This document shows, piece after piece, positions 34,676-43,083 of a DNA stretch of 64,000 nt (its first letter is position 1; every line of letters starts with the position of its first letter). Under the pieces are notes generated by a model. That model saw nothing but the letters and a program-made list of their open reading frames with translations. It had not been told where the DNA came from and ran no database searches. The stretch comes from Planctomycetota bacterium (GTDB lineage: Bacteria; Planctomycetota; B15-G4; SIAN01). Location: assembly GCA_016795285.1 (NCBI GenBank), contig JAEUIC010000005.1:248001-312000 (forward strand), in the 5' to 3' direction. Position numbers and translations under genes: made by a program.

Positions 34676-36429
34676 GGCGCCGGCCTCCAGAGGTACGCGC
34701 GCAGTTCGCCGCTCGCGAAGGCGGGCGCGCCGTAGCGCGCGGCGAGCAGCGCCTCGCGCGCCTCATCGACGCCATCGGCCACCAGGCAGAAGGGGCGTTC
34801 GAGCGCCGCAAGATAGCGCTCGTCGTCGGCAGGCAGCGGCGCGGCGGGGTGCGGCGCGAGGCAAAGCAGCAGTTCCGTGAGGCGCGCGCGCAGCGGCGCG
34901 TCGGGATGCGACTCGACCAGGTAGTGGCCGGCGTAGTCGGTGAAGAGCGCGCGACGGGTGAGCGCCGGCAGCTCCGAGGTGTTGCCGGTCGCCATGCGGC
35001 CGCGCGGCCCCGGATCACGCACGACGATGGCGTCGCGCGGCGTCACGTCGCGCACCCACGCCAGCAGCTCCGCCTCGGCGCCGCCGGCCGCGGTGCCGTC
35101 GGGGCGCCGCTCGAGCACGCCGTCGATCTCGAGGTAGGGCAGCGGCGCGCGGCCGAGGTAGCTCGCGCCGACGATGCAAAGCGTCGGCGCGCAGCAGGCC
35201 ACCAGCAGCAGCGTGCGGCGGCGCGTCTGGCGCGGCAGCTCGCGCGCATCCATCACGCCGCGCGGGCGCGGCAGCACGATGCCGGCGGCCGGCACCGCGA
35301 GCAGCACGCAGGCGGCGTGGAAGAAGTTGTCCTCGTTGCCGACCGGCAGCGCGAGGAGCCCGGTCGCGAGCAGCAGCGGCGCCGCCGCGACCAGCAGGAC
35401 ATGCATCAGCGTGCGCGGCGCCCCGCCGGCGCGCTTCGCCCCGAACCACGCCGCGCCGAGGAGCAGCCACCCCGAGGCCGCCATGCCGAGCAGCCGCGTC
35501 GGCTGCACGCGCAGCTCGCCGCCCGCATCGCCGCGGCCGAGCAGGTGGCCCCACCACGGCAGGCTCGCCAGCACGCCGACCAGCAGCGCCATCCCGAGCG
35601 CGAGCGCGCGCCGCAGCGGCAGCCAACGGGTCGGCTGGCGCCGCTCGTGCCACGCGACCAGCAGCAGCGCGCCCGCCAACGAGAGCGCGCCGGCGAGGCC
35701 GGTGATCGGGCTGAAGAGGGTGCAGAGCGCTGCGGCCGAGGCGACGCCGGCCAGCGCGAGGCGCCCCGGCCGCAGCGCCGCGAGCGCCACCATCAGCACG
35801 CAGGCGAGCAGCGCCGCCAACGCGACCGGCCGCGCCGTGAGGTTCAGGAAGTAGGAGGCGAGCGGTCCGAGCGTCGCATGCGGATCGCCGATCCGCAGCG
35901 CGCCGAGCGCCGGGTGGACGAGCCCCCACAAGTAGTCGCCGTCCGCCGCGAAGCCCTGCCGCGTGAAGAGCGCGTCGCGGTGCTTCCACCAGCGCGCGAG
36001 CAGCACGAGCGGCCCCTGCGGATGGGCGCCCGCGAAGACGAGGAAGGAGAGCGCCGCGCCGGCGAGCGTGCTGCGCAGCAGGAGCCGCCCGAGCGCGGCG
36101 CCGACCAGCACCACCCCCGCCACCGAGAGCAGCGCGATCGCGTCGAAGGCGTCGAGCAGCGAGCTGCCGGTCAGCGCGGCGGCGTCGAGCGCCACCTCGT
36201 GGAAGAAGTAGTAGTAGGGCAGCGGCGTTCCGGCGAAGAGCGGGTTCTCCGGCGGCGTCGGCACCAGCGCCGGCGCCGCGCCGACGCGCGACGCGCACTG
36301 CTCCGCGATGGCGAGGTGGAGCAGGCCGTGCGCCGAGAGGCGCGTGCGCAGGCTGTCGTGGCGGACCCACGCGAAGAGCGCCACCCAGAGCGTCGCGAGC
36401 AGCAGCGTGAAGAGGACGCGGCGCTTCAT
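34672..36429 (-). CDS. Polytopic membrane protein of the glycan cluster
   Basis: 585 residues with about 11-12 helices; family not certain. Short N-terminal helix, then an extracytoplasmic segment with PLPYYYFFHEVALDAAALTG, reminiscent of the aromatic motif in DUF2298/GT-C-like proteins. The helical core covers residues ~90-430, and a soluble C-terminal part of ~130 residues follows. The stop forms an ATGA overlap with the sulfatase-fold gene 4. ATG 36429 is used as start, with GAGGT just upstream. Most likely a lipid-linked sugar transferase or polymerase; no catalytic residue can be named with confidence. Confidence 0.65.
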   Translation of the reverse strand: MKRRVLFTLLLATLWVALFAWVRHDSLRTRLSAHGLLHLAIAEQCASRVGAAPALVPTPPENPLFAGTPLPYYYFFHEVALDAAALTGSSLLDAFDAIALLSVAGVVLVGAALGRLLLRSTLAGAALSFLVFAGAHPQGPLVLLARWWKHRDALFTRQGFAADGDYLWGLVHPALGALRIGDPHATLGPLASYFLNLTARPVALAALLACVLMVALAALRPGRLALAGVASAAALCTLFSPITGLAGALSLAGALLLVAWHERRQPTRWLPLRRALALGMALLVGVLASLPWWGHLLGRGDAGGELRVQPTRLLGMAASGWLLLGAAWFGAKRAGGAPRTLMHVLLVAAAPLLLATGLLALPVGNEDNFFHAACVLLAVPAAGIVLPRPRGVMDARELPRQTRRRTLLLVACCAPTLCIVGASYLGRAPLPYLEIDGVLERRPDGTAAGGAEAELLAWVRDVTPRDAIVVRDPGPRGRMATGNTSELPALTRRALFTDYAGHYLVESHPDAPLRARLTELLLCLAPHPAAPLPADDERYLAALERPFCLVADGVDEAREALLAARYGAPAFASGELRAYLWRPAP

Positions 36430-36436
36430 CGCGACC

Positions 36437-37711
36437 TCATCGCGGCGACTCGGCGGCGAGGCGCGCGGCCAGTTCCGCGCGGCCGCTGCGCTGCGCCGCG
36501 CGGCGCACCACGTCGAGGTACTTCGGCACCACGGCCGACTCGCTCCAGCGGTCGACGTAGGCGCGCCAGCCGTTCTGGCCGTAGCGGGCGCGCAGCTCCG
36601 CATCGCCCTCGAGCCGCTCGAGCGCGGCGACCAGTTCGTCCGGCGTCGTGAAGAGCTCGCCCGCTTGCGCCTTCTCGACGATCTCCGGGAAGGGGCCGAG
36701 GCGGCGCGCCACCACCGGGATCCCCTGCTGGAACGCCTCGATGAGGATGATCCCGAAGGTCTCGAAGCAGACGCTCGGCACCACCAACGCGACCGCGTTG
36801 CGGTACCAGCGGGCGAGCTCCTCGGAGGCGACGCGGCCGAGGAAGCGGACGCGCGGGCAACCAGCGGCGAGCTGCTTCAGGTGTGCTGCGTGGTCGCCGT
36901 CGCCGGCGATGACGAGGTCGGCGCCGGTGATCCGCTCGCGGAAGAGCGGGATCACGTCGTCGAGCCCCTTGATGCGCTCGAGGCGGCCGACGAAGAGGAA
37001 GTAGGGGCGCGCGTGCGGCGACGGGCCCGGCGCGGGCGGCGGTCCGGCGGCGTCGCGCGGCGGATCGGGGAGGAAGTAGTTCACCACCTCCATCTCGCGC
37101 GGGAAGCCGAACTCGGCGTGCTTCGCCTTGCTGAACTCGCTCATCGCGATGAAGGCGTCGACGTGGCGCAGCTCGCGCTCGAGGTAGCCGGTCGAGCGCC
37201 ACAGCTGCGGCGGGCGGCGGTAGGAGAGCACGCACTTCAGGCACTCGCGGCCGGTGCAGAGCTCCTTGCCGTGACGCCACAGCACGTGCGACGGGCAGAC
37301 GAGCCAGTGCTCGTGCGCCATGTAGAGCTTGAGCGCGTCGCCGTGCTTCAGCACGCCCGGGCCGCCGACCAGCGAGATGTTGTGGAAGTTGATCACGTCG
37401 AAGCGGCCGTCGCGCAGGAGCTGCGCGATGCGCCGCCCGTGCACCACCGGCCGGCCGAGCTGCTGCGTGAGCAGGTTGCTGGCGAGGCCGAAGCGCGAAC
37501 GGAGCCGCACCACCTCGAGGCCGGGCGGGTGGACCTTCGGCGGCGGCTCGCGGCCGGGGGCGAGGTTGCGCCACGCATCCTCGTCGTGGATCACCGTGAC
37601 GTGGTGGCCACGGCGCAGGAGGCCGTGGCAGAGCCGCTCGATGCCGATGCCGTCGCCGCCGAAGTTGAAGGGCGGGAAGAAGGTGGTGACCATCGCGAAG
37701 CGCAGGCTCAT
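36437..37711 (-). CDS. Glycosyltransferase family 4
   Basis: 424-residue cytosolic GT-B enzyme. The N-terminal acceptor domain starts RFAMVTTFFPPFNFGGDGIG with the usual glycine loop. The C-terminal donor domain has FLFVGRLERIKGLDDVI and VVPSVCFETFGIILIEAFQQG, the GT4 E-x7-E signature that binds the nucleotide sugar. An unusual Cys-rich insert (LVCPSHVLW...CTGRECLKC) of about 30 residues lies near residue 140-165 and could bind a metal; it is seen in some GT4 enzymes of antibiotic or capsule clusters. It is coupled by ATGA to the upstream GT-C gene. Confidence 0.9.
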   Translation of the reverse strand: MSLRFAMVTTFFPPFNFGGDGIGIERLCHGLLRRGHHVTVIHDEDAWRNLAPGREPPPKVHPPGLEVVRLRSRFGLASNLLTQQLGRPVVHGRRIAQLLRDGRFDVINFHNISLVGGPGVLKHGDALKLYMAHEHWLVCPSHVLWRHGKELCTGRECLKCVLSYRRPPQLWRSTGYLERELRHVDAFIAMSEFSKAKHAEFGFPREMEVVNYFLPDPPRDAAGPPPAPGPSPHARPYFLFVGRLERIKGLDDVIPLFRERITGADLVIAGDGDHAAHLKQLAAGCPRVRFLGRVASEELARWYRNAVALVVPSVCFETFGIILIEAFQQGIPVVARRLGPFPEIVEKAQAGELFTTPDELVAALERLEGDAELRARYGQNGWRAYVDRWSESAVVPKYLDVVRRAAQRSGRAELAARLAAESPR

Positions 37712-39276
37712 GCGCGCACCTCCGCGCTCGCCGCGGCGTGCCGCTCGCCGGCGCGCCAGAGCGCGAAGAGCAGCGCCGCCGTGCCGAGCAGCACGAGCGG
37801 CGCGACGAACGGCGCCCACGGCGGCCCGCCGCCCGGCTGCGTCTGCCGCCAGACGGTGAACCACGGCAGCTGCGGGCCGCGCTCGAGGAGCGCCAGCCAG
37901 CTGCGCGCGACGGTCGACTCCGCGAAGCCGGAGGGCGCGGTCGGCGGCGTGAAGCGCGCCATCGCGAGCACCAGCGAGTGGAGCGCGCACGGCAGCGCGA
38001 GCCACGCGACGCGGCGCGCCGGCCAGCGCGCGAGCGGCGCGGAGGCCAGCAGCGCGAGCGGCGCGACCAGCGGCGCGAGGCAGCGGAAACCGGTGTTCCA
38101 CTGCAGGCGGCTGAACTGGTTGGCGGCGCTGAAGAGGAGGAAGGCGAGCGCGAAGAGCAGCACGAAGAGCCGCTCGCCGCGCGCGACCAGCGGGGCCGGC
38201 GCGCTCGACGCGGCGGCGGGCGCGCTCGCCGCGCTCGCGCGCGACGGCAGCAGCGCCAGCAAGAGGAGCGGCGCGAAGGCGAACAGCCCGTAGCTCGGGT
38301 CGAAGAGGTTCTTCCAGAGGAGGTCGGCGGTCGGCAGCGCGAAGCCGCGGTAGCCGGCGACGCTCCAGTGGGCGTCGGGCATCCAGTGCTGCGCGGGGCG
38401 GAACGGGTCGCCGAACTGCGCCCACTGCGTGAGGAAGAGCAGCAGCAGCGGCGGCAGCGCGCCGAGCGCGAACGGGAGCGCGCGGCGCAGCGCGCCCGCC
38501 ACGCCGCCCGCCCCGTCGCGCGCGCGCACGCCGTCGACCACCACCGCCACGCCGAACGCCGCCGCGATCACCGCGCCCGAGTAGTCGAAGAGCAGCGTCC
38601 CCGCCGCACAGGCGCCGCCGGCGGCGAGGCGCGCCGCGGAGAGGGCGGCGCCGCTGCCCGGCCGCAGCAGCACGAAGGCCGCGAAGCAGAGCAGCGCCTC
38701 GAGCTGGTTGTGGTTCAGCACCGCGCTGCGGAAGAGGAGCGGCGTGACGAACGGGAAGAGCAGCGCGAGGCCCGCCGCGCGGCCGGCCGCGACGCCGCGC
38801 CGCAGCAGCTCGGCGTGGAAGAGCAGCGCGAGCAGCGCCGCCGCCGGCGCCATCACCCCCACCGCGGTCAGCGCCGCCGCGGCGCCGAGCCGCAGGTGGA
38901 TGCCGCGCTTGCGGACCTCGGCCATGAAGGCGGCGCGCCGCGCGTAAGCGCTGTCGAAGCGCGCCGGCTGCTCGCCATCGGCGGCCGCCTGCCGCTTGCC
39001 GATCGCCTCCAGACGATCGAGCAGCGGGCTCGCCAACCAGAGGAGCGGCGCCGCGACCAGCGAGGCGCCGACCTGGTTGTTCGCGTACCAGTGGCCGTCG
39101 TCGTGCTGGAAGAGGTCGGGATGGAGCCCCGCCCACTCGTCGCAGGCGAGCGTGCCGTGCTGCGCCAGCGCGAACGCCGGGTAGTGCTCGCGCACCACCT
39201 GGGTGGCGAAGAGCAGCGACGCGACGACGAAGACCGCCGCGAAGAGGCGCACGCGCACCGAACGCAGCAGCCCCAT
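37708..39276 (-). CDS. GT-C type membrane protein (PMT-like)
   Basis: 522 residues with about ten helices. After the first helix, the external loop contains QHGTLACDEWAGLHPDLFQHDDGHWYANN, with Asp/Glu and DD candidates for the GT-C catalytic position. Several helix pairs follow, with little soluble tail. Together with the adjacent GT4 and flavoprotein genes it forms a continuous transcription unit. Probably transfers a sugar from a polyprenyl carrier; donor unknown. Confidence 0.72.
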   Translation of the reverse strand: MGLLRSVRVRLFAAVFVVASLLFATQVVREHYPAFALAQHGTLACDEWAGLHPDLFQHDDGHWYANNQVGASLVAAPLLWLASPLLDRLEAIGKRQAAADGEQPARFDSAYARRAAFMAEVRKRGIHLRLGAAAALTAVGVMAPAAALLALLFHAELLRRGVAAGRAAGLALLFPFVTPLLFRSAVLNHNQLEALLCFAAFVLLRPGSGAALSAARLAAGGACAAGTLLFDYSGAVIAAAFGVAVVVDGVRARDGAGGVAGALRRALPFALGALPPLLLLFLTQWAQFGDPFRPAQHWMPDAHWSVAGYRGFALPTADLLWKNLFDPSYGLFAFAPLLLLALLPSRASAASAPAAASSAPAPLVARGERLFVLLFALAFLLFSAANQFSRLQWNTGFRCLAPLVAPLALLASAPLARWPARRVAWLALPCALHSLVLAMARFTPPTAPSGFAESTVARSWLALLERGPQLPWFTVWRQTQPGGGPPWAPFVAPLVLLGTAALLFALWRAGERHAAASAEVRA

Positions 39277-39305
39277 CGTCGAGCGCCCCTCCCCTCGCGC
39301 GCCGC

Positions 39306-40799
39306 TCAGCTCTTCGCCGCGCCGCCGGTCACCGTCGGACGCACCAGCTCGCCGTCCTTCAGGCCCGCCTCGACCATGTCCTTCTCGTGGTACTCGAGGT
39401 CGGTGTTGATGTCGAGCACGGCCGCCTTGGTCACCTCGCCGTTGATCATCTGCGCGGTGACGAGCCCCATCTCGATCGAGTGGTCGGCGTTGTTGTAGCG
39501 GAACGTGCCGCCGCGCCCGACGATCGCCACGCGGTCGAGCTGCTCGATGTGGTCGCGCATCCGCTTCAGCTTGTCGAGGTAGCCGAGCGAGTAGACCGGG
39601 TAGGCGTTGGCCGCCCGCTCGGTGAAGCCGCCGAGGATCTGCTCGGGCTTCACGAAGCCGAGCCGGCAGAGGTCGCGCTTGCCCCACTCGACCATCTCGG
39701 CCTCGGGCTTGTTCCAGACCTCGTCGCCCTTGGTGCAGAAGTACTCGAGGACGACCGAGCTCTTCCCCTTCGGCGCCATGTCAGGCGACCAGTTGCGCGG
39801 CTCGTGGAGGCGCGCGAAGCCGAGCCCCTCGTCGTGGCAGTAGATCCAGGTGTCCTTGGTCATCTGCGGCGTGTCGAGCATCAGGTTGACGGTGATGACC
39901 GAGCGGAACTCGAGGCTCTTCGCCGCATCGAGCACCGCCTGCGGCGGCTTCGGCTCGAGCGCGTAGGTGAGGAACGAGGTGAGCGGCACGGTCGAGACCA
40001 CGTAGTCGCCGGTCACCGTCTCGCTCTTGCCGTCCTTGTCGTAGGTGACCACGACCTTGGAGGGATCGCTGACGTCGACCTTCTTCACGAACGCCGAGGT
40101 GACCACGCGGTTGCCCGCCTTCTCGATCACCCGCCGCATCGTCTCGGGGATCTCCTGGTAGCCCCAGCGCGGGTAGACGAAGGTCTCGATCAGCGTCTTC
40201 GCCTTCTTGTCCTTCGGCTTCAGCAGCGCGTTGGTGAGCGCGGTCCAGATCGACAGCCCCTTGCTGCGCTGCGACACCCAGTCGGAGGACATCTGGCTGC
40301 AGGGCCGGCCCCAGACCTTCTCGCTGTAGCGGCGGAAGAACATGTCGAACAGGCGGCGTCCGAACTGCGAGACGAACGCGTCCTCCATCGTCTCGATCTT
40401 CCGCTTCTTCAGCGCCATCGAGAGCGTGTTCAAGCCGTAGTCGATCACGCAGAGGAACGAGGTCCAGAGCCCCGCCGTCTGCAGCACGTTCTTGATCGAG
40501 ATCGGGTAGTCGAAGTACTTGCCGTTGAAGAGGATCCGGCTGATGCGCTCGACCTCGACCAGCTGCCCCTCCATGAGGCGCAGGAACCAGTCGTGCAGCG
40601 ACTTGTTCTTGGTGAACCAGCGGTGGCCGCCGAAGTCGAAGCGGAAGTCGCCGCGGATCAGCGTGCGCGACAGGCCGCCGACGAAGCTCTCCTTCTCGAG
40701 GACGGTCACCTTGTAGCCGTACTCCACGAGCTTGTGGGCGCAGGCGAGCCCGCCCGGCCCGGCACCCAGCACGAGGACATGTCGATTGCGGTCAGCCAT
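39306..40799 (-). CDS. FAD-dependent oxidoreductase, UDP-galactopyranose mutase/desaturase-like
   Basis: 497 residues. The N-terminal dinucleotide fold is HVLVLGAGPGGLACAHKL, followed by EKESFVGGLSRT and FDFGGHRWF, motifs shared by protoporphyrinogen-oxidase-like and UDP-galactopyranose-mutase-like flavoproteins. The closing FAD segment is RVAIVGRGGTFRYNNADHSI. In polysaccharide loci such proteins isomerise or oxidise nucleotide sugars; that is the preferred reading here. It begins six bases before the end of the small membrane gene's coding frame region and shares its strand with the downstream GT genes. Confidence 0.85.
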   Translation of the reverse strand: MADRNRHVLVLGAGPGGLACAHKLVEYGYKVTVLEKESFVGGLSRTLIRGDFRFDFGGHRWFTKNKSLHDWFLRLMEGQLVEVERISRILFNGKYFDYPISIKNVLQTAGLWTSFLCVIDYGLNTLSMALKKRKIETMEDAFVSQFGRRLFDMFFRRYSEKVWGRPCSQMSSDWVSQRSKGLSIWTALTNALLKPKDKKAKTLIETFVYPRWGYQEIPETMRRVIEKAGNRVVTSAFVKKVDVSDPSKVVVTYDKDGKSETVTGDYVVSTVPLTSFLTYALEPKPPQAVLDAAKSLEFRSVITVNLMLDTPQMTKDTWIYCHDEGLGFARLHEPRNWSPDMAPKGKSSVVLEYFCTKGDEVWNKPEAEMVEWGKRDLCRLGFVKPEQILGGFTERAANAYPVYSLGYLDKLKRMRDHIEQLDRVAIVGRGGTFRYNNADHSIEMGLVTAQMINGEVTKAAVLDINTDLEYHEKDMVEAGLKDGELVRPTVTGGAAKS

Positions 40800-40805
40800 G
40801 GAAGA

Positions 40806-41150
40806 TCACAAGCCCCCAGCAGGGCCGCTCACCGGACGAGCGACCCAGTTGTAGACGCGCGAGACGAGGTAGCCGGCCACGAAGCCGATCGCCGCCCCGT
40901 AAGGCAGCGAGAGGAGCAGTCCGCCCCACGTGACGTCGTAGCCCGGAAGGAAATGGCCGAGCAGGCGCAGGTGCTTGCCGACCTGCGGCCCGCCGCGCAG
41001 CAGCAGGATCAGCGTGGCGAGGAAGAGCCCCGACGCGCAGAGTCCGGCCAGCGTCGCGCCGAGCACCCGCGCGTTGAGGCGCGTCAGCACCTCGTCGAGC
41101 AGACGCTCGGCCTCGACCTGTTCGTAGATGGTGTCGATCGGCGGTTTCAC
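40806..41150 (-). CDS. Small two-helix membrane protein A
   Basis: 114 residues; not a family I recognise. A charged amphipathic N-terminus (IDTIYEQVEAERLLDEVLTR) is followed by a membrane helix (about 30-52), a loop with LLGHFLPGYDVTW, and a second helix with GAAIGFVAGYLVSRVYN. The same arrangement and the PGY...GFxAGY signature recur in the next gene upstream, so the two are paralogues. It lies six bases before the flavoprotein gene, suggesting joint function, for example as membrane scaffold of the glycan machinery. Confidence 0.65.
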   Translation of the reverse strand: MKPPIDTIYEQVEAERLLDEVLTRLNARVLGATLAGLCASGLFLATLILLLRGGPQVGKHLRLLGHFLPGYDVTWGGLLLSLPYGAAIGFVAGYLVSRVYNWVARPVSGPAGGL

Positions 41151-41160
41151 GAGTTCCCCG

Positions 41161-41670
41161 TCAGATCTCGTCGAGCAGGTGGCGGCGCCGCCACCGGTCG
41201 CCGCTCTGCCGCAGCAGCGCCAGCGCGACCCGCAGCGCGAGGTTGCGGAACGCGGCGATCGCGTACCCGGCGATGAAGCCGGCGGCGAATCCGTAGAGCC
41301 CGCCCACCGCCGCCCCGGCCAGGTCGACCCGGTAGCCCGGGAAGTAGCTCGACAGCACCCGCAGGTTCTCGCCGACCAGCTTCCCGCCCCGCATCCAGAG
41401 CAGCAGCGTGGCCGCCGTCACCGCAAGCCCCGCCGTCACCCCGACGGCGCAACCGAGCGCCAGGGCGTGGAAGCGGGTGAAGGCGCGGCGGATCGCCTCC
41501 TTGCGGCGCTCCGCCAGCTCCTCGACCCGGGCGGACAGCTTGAAGACCTCGGCCATCGCGAGCGTGATCTCCGCCTGCAGGACTCCCGGTTCGCTCGAGC
41601 CAGGAAAGGGGCGCCATCGTACCCGCCCTCGCGCCTGCTCTCGGGCCATGGGATCGACCGCGCTCGCCAT
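41161..41670 (-). CDS. Small two-helix membrane protein B
   Basis: 169 residues from the first ATG. A start at the ATG seven codons later (MAREQ) or at MAEVFKLS (residue ~39) would remove a Pro/Arg-rich stretch that the paralogue lacks. The core has a Glu/Arg-rich amphipathic helix (KLSARVEELAERRKEAIRRA), a membrane helix, the loop LSSYFPGYRVDL, and a second helix with YGFAAGFIAGYAIAAFRN. It is clearly related to the 114-residue neighbour. Function unknown; no enzymatic motif seen. Confidence 0.6.
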   Translation of the reverse strand: MASAVDPMAREQARGRVRWRPFPGSSEPGVLQAEITLAMAEVFKLSARVEELAERRKEAIRRAFTRFHALALGCAVGVTAGLAVTAATLLLWMRGGKLVGENLRVLSSYFPGYRVDLAGAAVGGLYGFAAGFIAGYAIAAFRNLALRVALALLRQSGDRWRRRHLLDEI

Positions 41671-41847
41671 CGAGCCTGCGCGCCTCCGGCGCGTCGCTCC
41701 GCGATCGGACGAAGTTGCCGTCCGCGGACGCGCGATCGGCGCGTCTCAAGCGCTGCTCGCGAGCGGCCCGAAGCAGGTGGAGCCCGAGCCCTTCACCGTC
41801 GCTCGATATGGTGGCGCCGACTTCCCCCCACCCCTGGATGAACCCAA

Positions 41848-43044
41848 GTGAGCCTTCCGTCCCGCATCGCGCGTCACTGGAAGCTGGTCCGCCGGGCCGC
41901 GCAACCGCAGCCCGAGGCGACCCCGCCCTTCCTGATCCTCTTCATCAACTCGATCTGCAACCTCGCCTGCGACCACTGCTTCTACTGGAAGGAGCTGAAC
42001 AGCCGCGACGACTTGAGCAAGGACGAGATCTTCGCGCTGGCGCGGAGCCTCGGCCCGGTCGAGAACCTGAACCTCTCCGGCGGCGAGCCCTTCCTGCGCA
42101 AGGAGTTCGCCGAGATCTGCGACTTCTTCGTGCGCAACAACGGCGTGCAGCGCATCTACTGCCCGACCAACGGCTACTACGCCGACAAGACGATCGCCGC
42201 GCTCACCAAGCTCTTCGAGAACCGCGACCTGAAGCTCTTCGCCGCCGAGATCTCGCTCGACGGCATGCCGCCCTACCACAACTGGTTCCGGCGCGACCGC
42301 AAGAGCTTCGAGAAGGCGATGGAGACCTACGAGGCGCTCGCCGAGCTGAAGAAGAAGGAGCCGCGCCTCGAGATCCACTCGATCTCGACGGTGACCGGCG
42401 AGAACGTCGAGGAGATCCAGCGCCTCACCACCTGGCTCTTCGAGCGCTGCCCGGCGATGACGCACCACAACCTCGCGATGATCCGCGGGGAGAGGAAGCG
42501 CCCCACGCTGGTCGGCGTCGAGCTGAAGAAGTACCAGGCGCTGGTCGACTACTCGCGCCGCCTCTGGAGCGCGCGCGAGGAGGGGCGCCACGGCAGCGTG
42601 GTCGACCCGATGCTGCACTGGGCGAAGGTGAAGACCGCGCAGGCGCAGTCGCAGTACGTGCCGTGCAAGGCGGGCATCCTCTCGGGCGTCGTCTACGCCA
42701 ACGGCGACGTCGCGCTCTGCGAGCAGCACCCGCCGATCGGCAACCTGCGCAAGAACAGCTTCCCCGAGATCTGGAACGGCGAGAAGGCGCGCGCGTTGCG
42801 CGACTCGATCGCGCGCAAGGAGTGCTTCTGCACCAACGAGGTCTTCCTCTGGCCGAGCGTCGCCTTCCAGCCGGTGCCGCTGATGAAGGCGTTCGTCGGC
42901 TCGCGCGCGTGGCACTACCCGACGCCGCTCGAGCCGCACGAGCGCGTGCCGGTCGGCGATCCGTGGGACCGCAGCAAGCTGCCCGCGGAGGCGATCGCCT
43001 ACCTCGACGACCCGAAGGGGCGCCGCCTGCCGGTCGCGCCGTGA
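41848..43044 (+). CDS. Radical SAM protein with SPASM-like C-terminal cysteines
   Basis: 398 residues. The 4Fe-4S/SAM motif CNLACDHC has ligands at Cys37, Cys41 and Cys44, followed by NLSGGEPFLRKE, the SAM-binding GGE. The C-terminal third has a pattern of cysteines (PCKAGILSG, ALCEQHPPIGNL, KECFCTNE) like the SPASM/twitch auxiliary-cluster region of peptide- and sugar-modifying enzymes. The GTG start at 41848 is used; the nearby ATG at 41838 is out of frame. It stands alone between two opposite-strand genes in the glycan region, so a modification of the surface polymer, lipid or a peptide is possible. Substrate unknown. Confidence 0.85.
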   Translation: MSLPSRIARHWKLVRRAAQPQPEATPPFLILFINSICNLACDHCFYWKELNSRDDLSKDEIFALARSLGPVENLNLSGGEPFLRKEFAEICDFFVRNNGVQRIYCPTNGYYADKTIAALTKLFENRDLKLFAAEISLDGMPPYHNWFRRDRKSFEKAMETYEALAELKKKEPRLEIHSISTVTGENVEEIQRLTTWLFERCPAMTHHNLAMIRGERKRPTLVGVELKKYQALVDYSRRLWSAREEGRHGSVVDPMLHWAKVKTAQAQSQYVPCKAGILSGVVYANGDVALCEQHPPIGNLRKNSFPEIWNGEKARALRDSIARKECFCTNEVFLWPSVAFQPVPLMKAFVGSRAWHYPTPLEPHERVPVGDPWDRSKLPAEAIAYLDDPKGRRLPVAP

Positions 43045-43083
43045 CGGTCGCCCCCTGACGGTCGCCGCGCGCGACGCGCTCGC

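Noticed and set aside
36437..37711. Cys-rich insert in the GT4 enzyme as a separate zinc protein
   Set aside because: It is in frame and central within a normal GT4 protein; it is an insert, not an independent gene.
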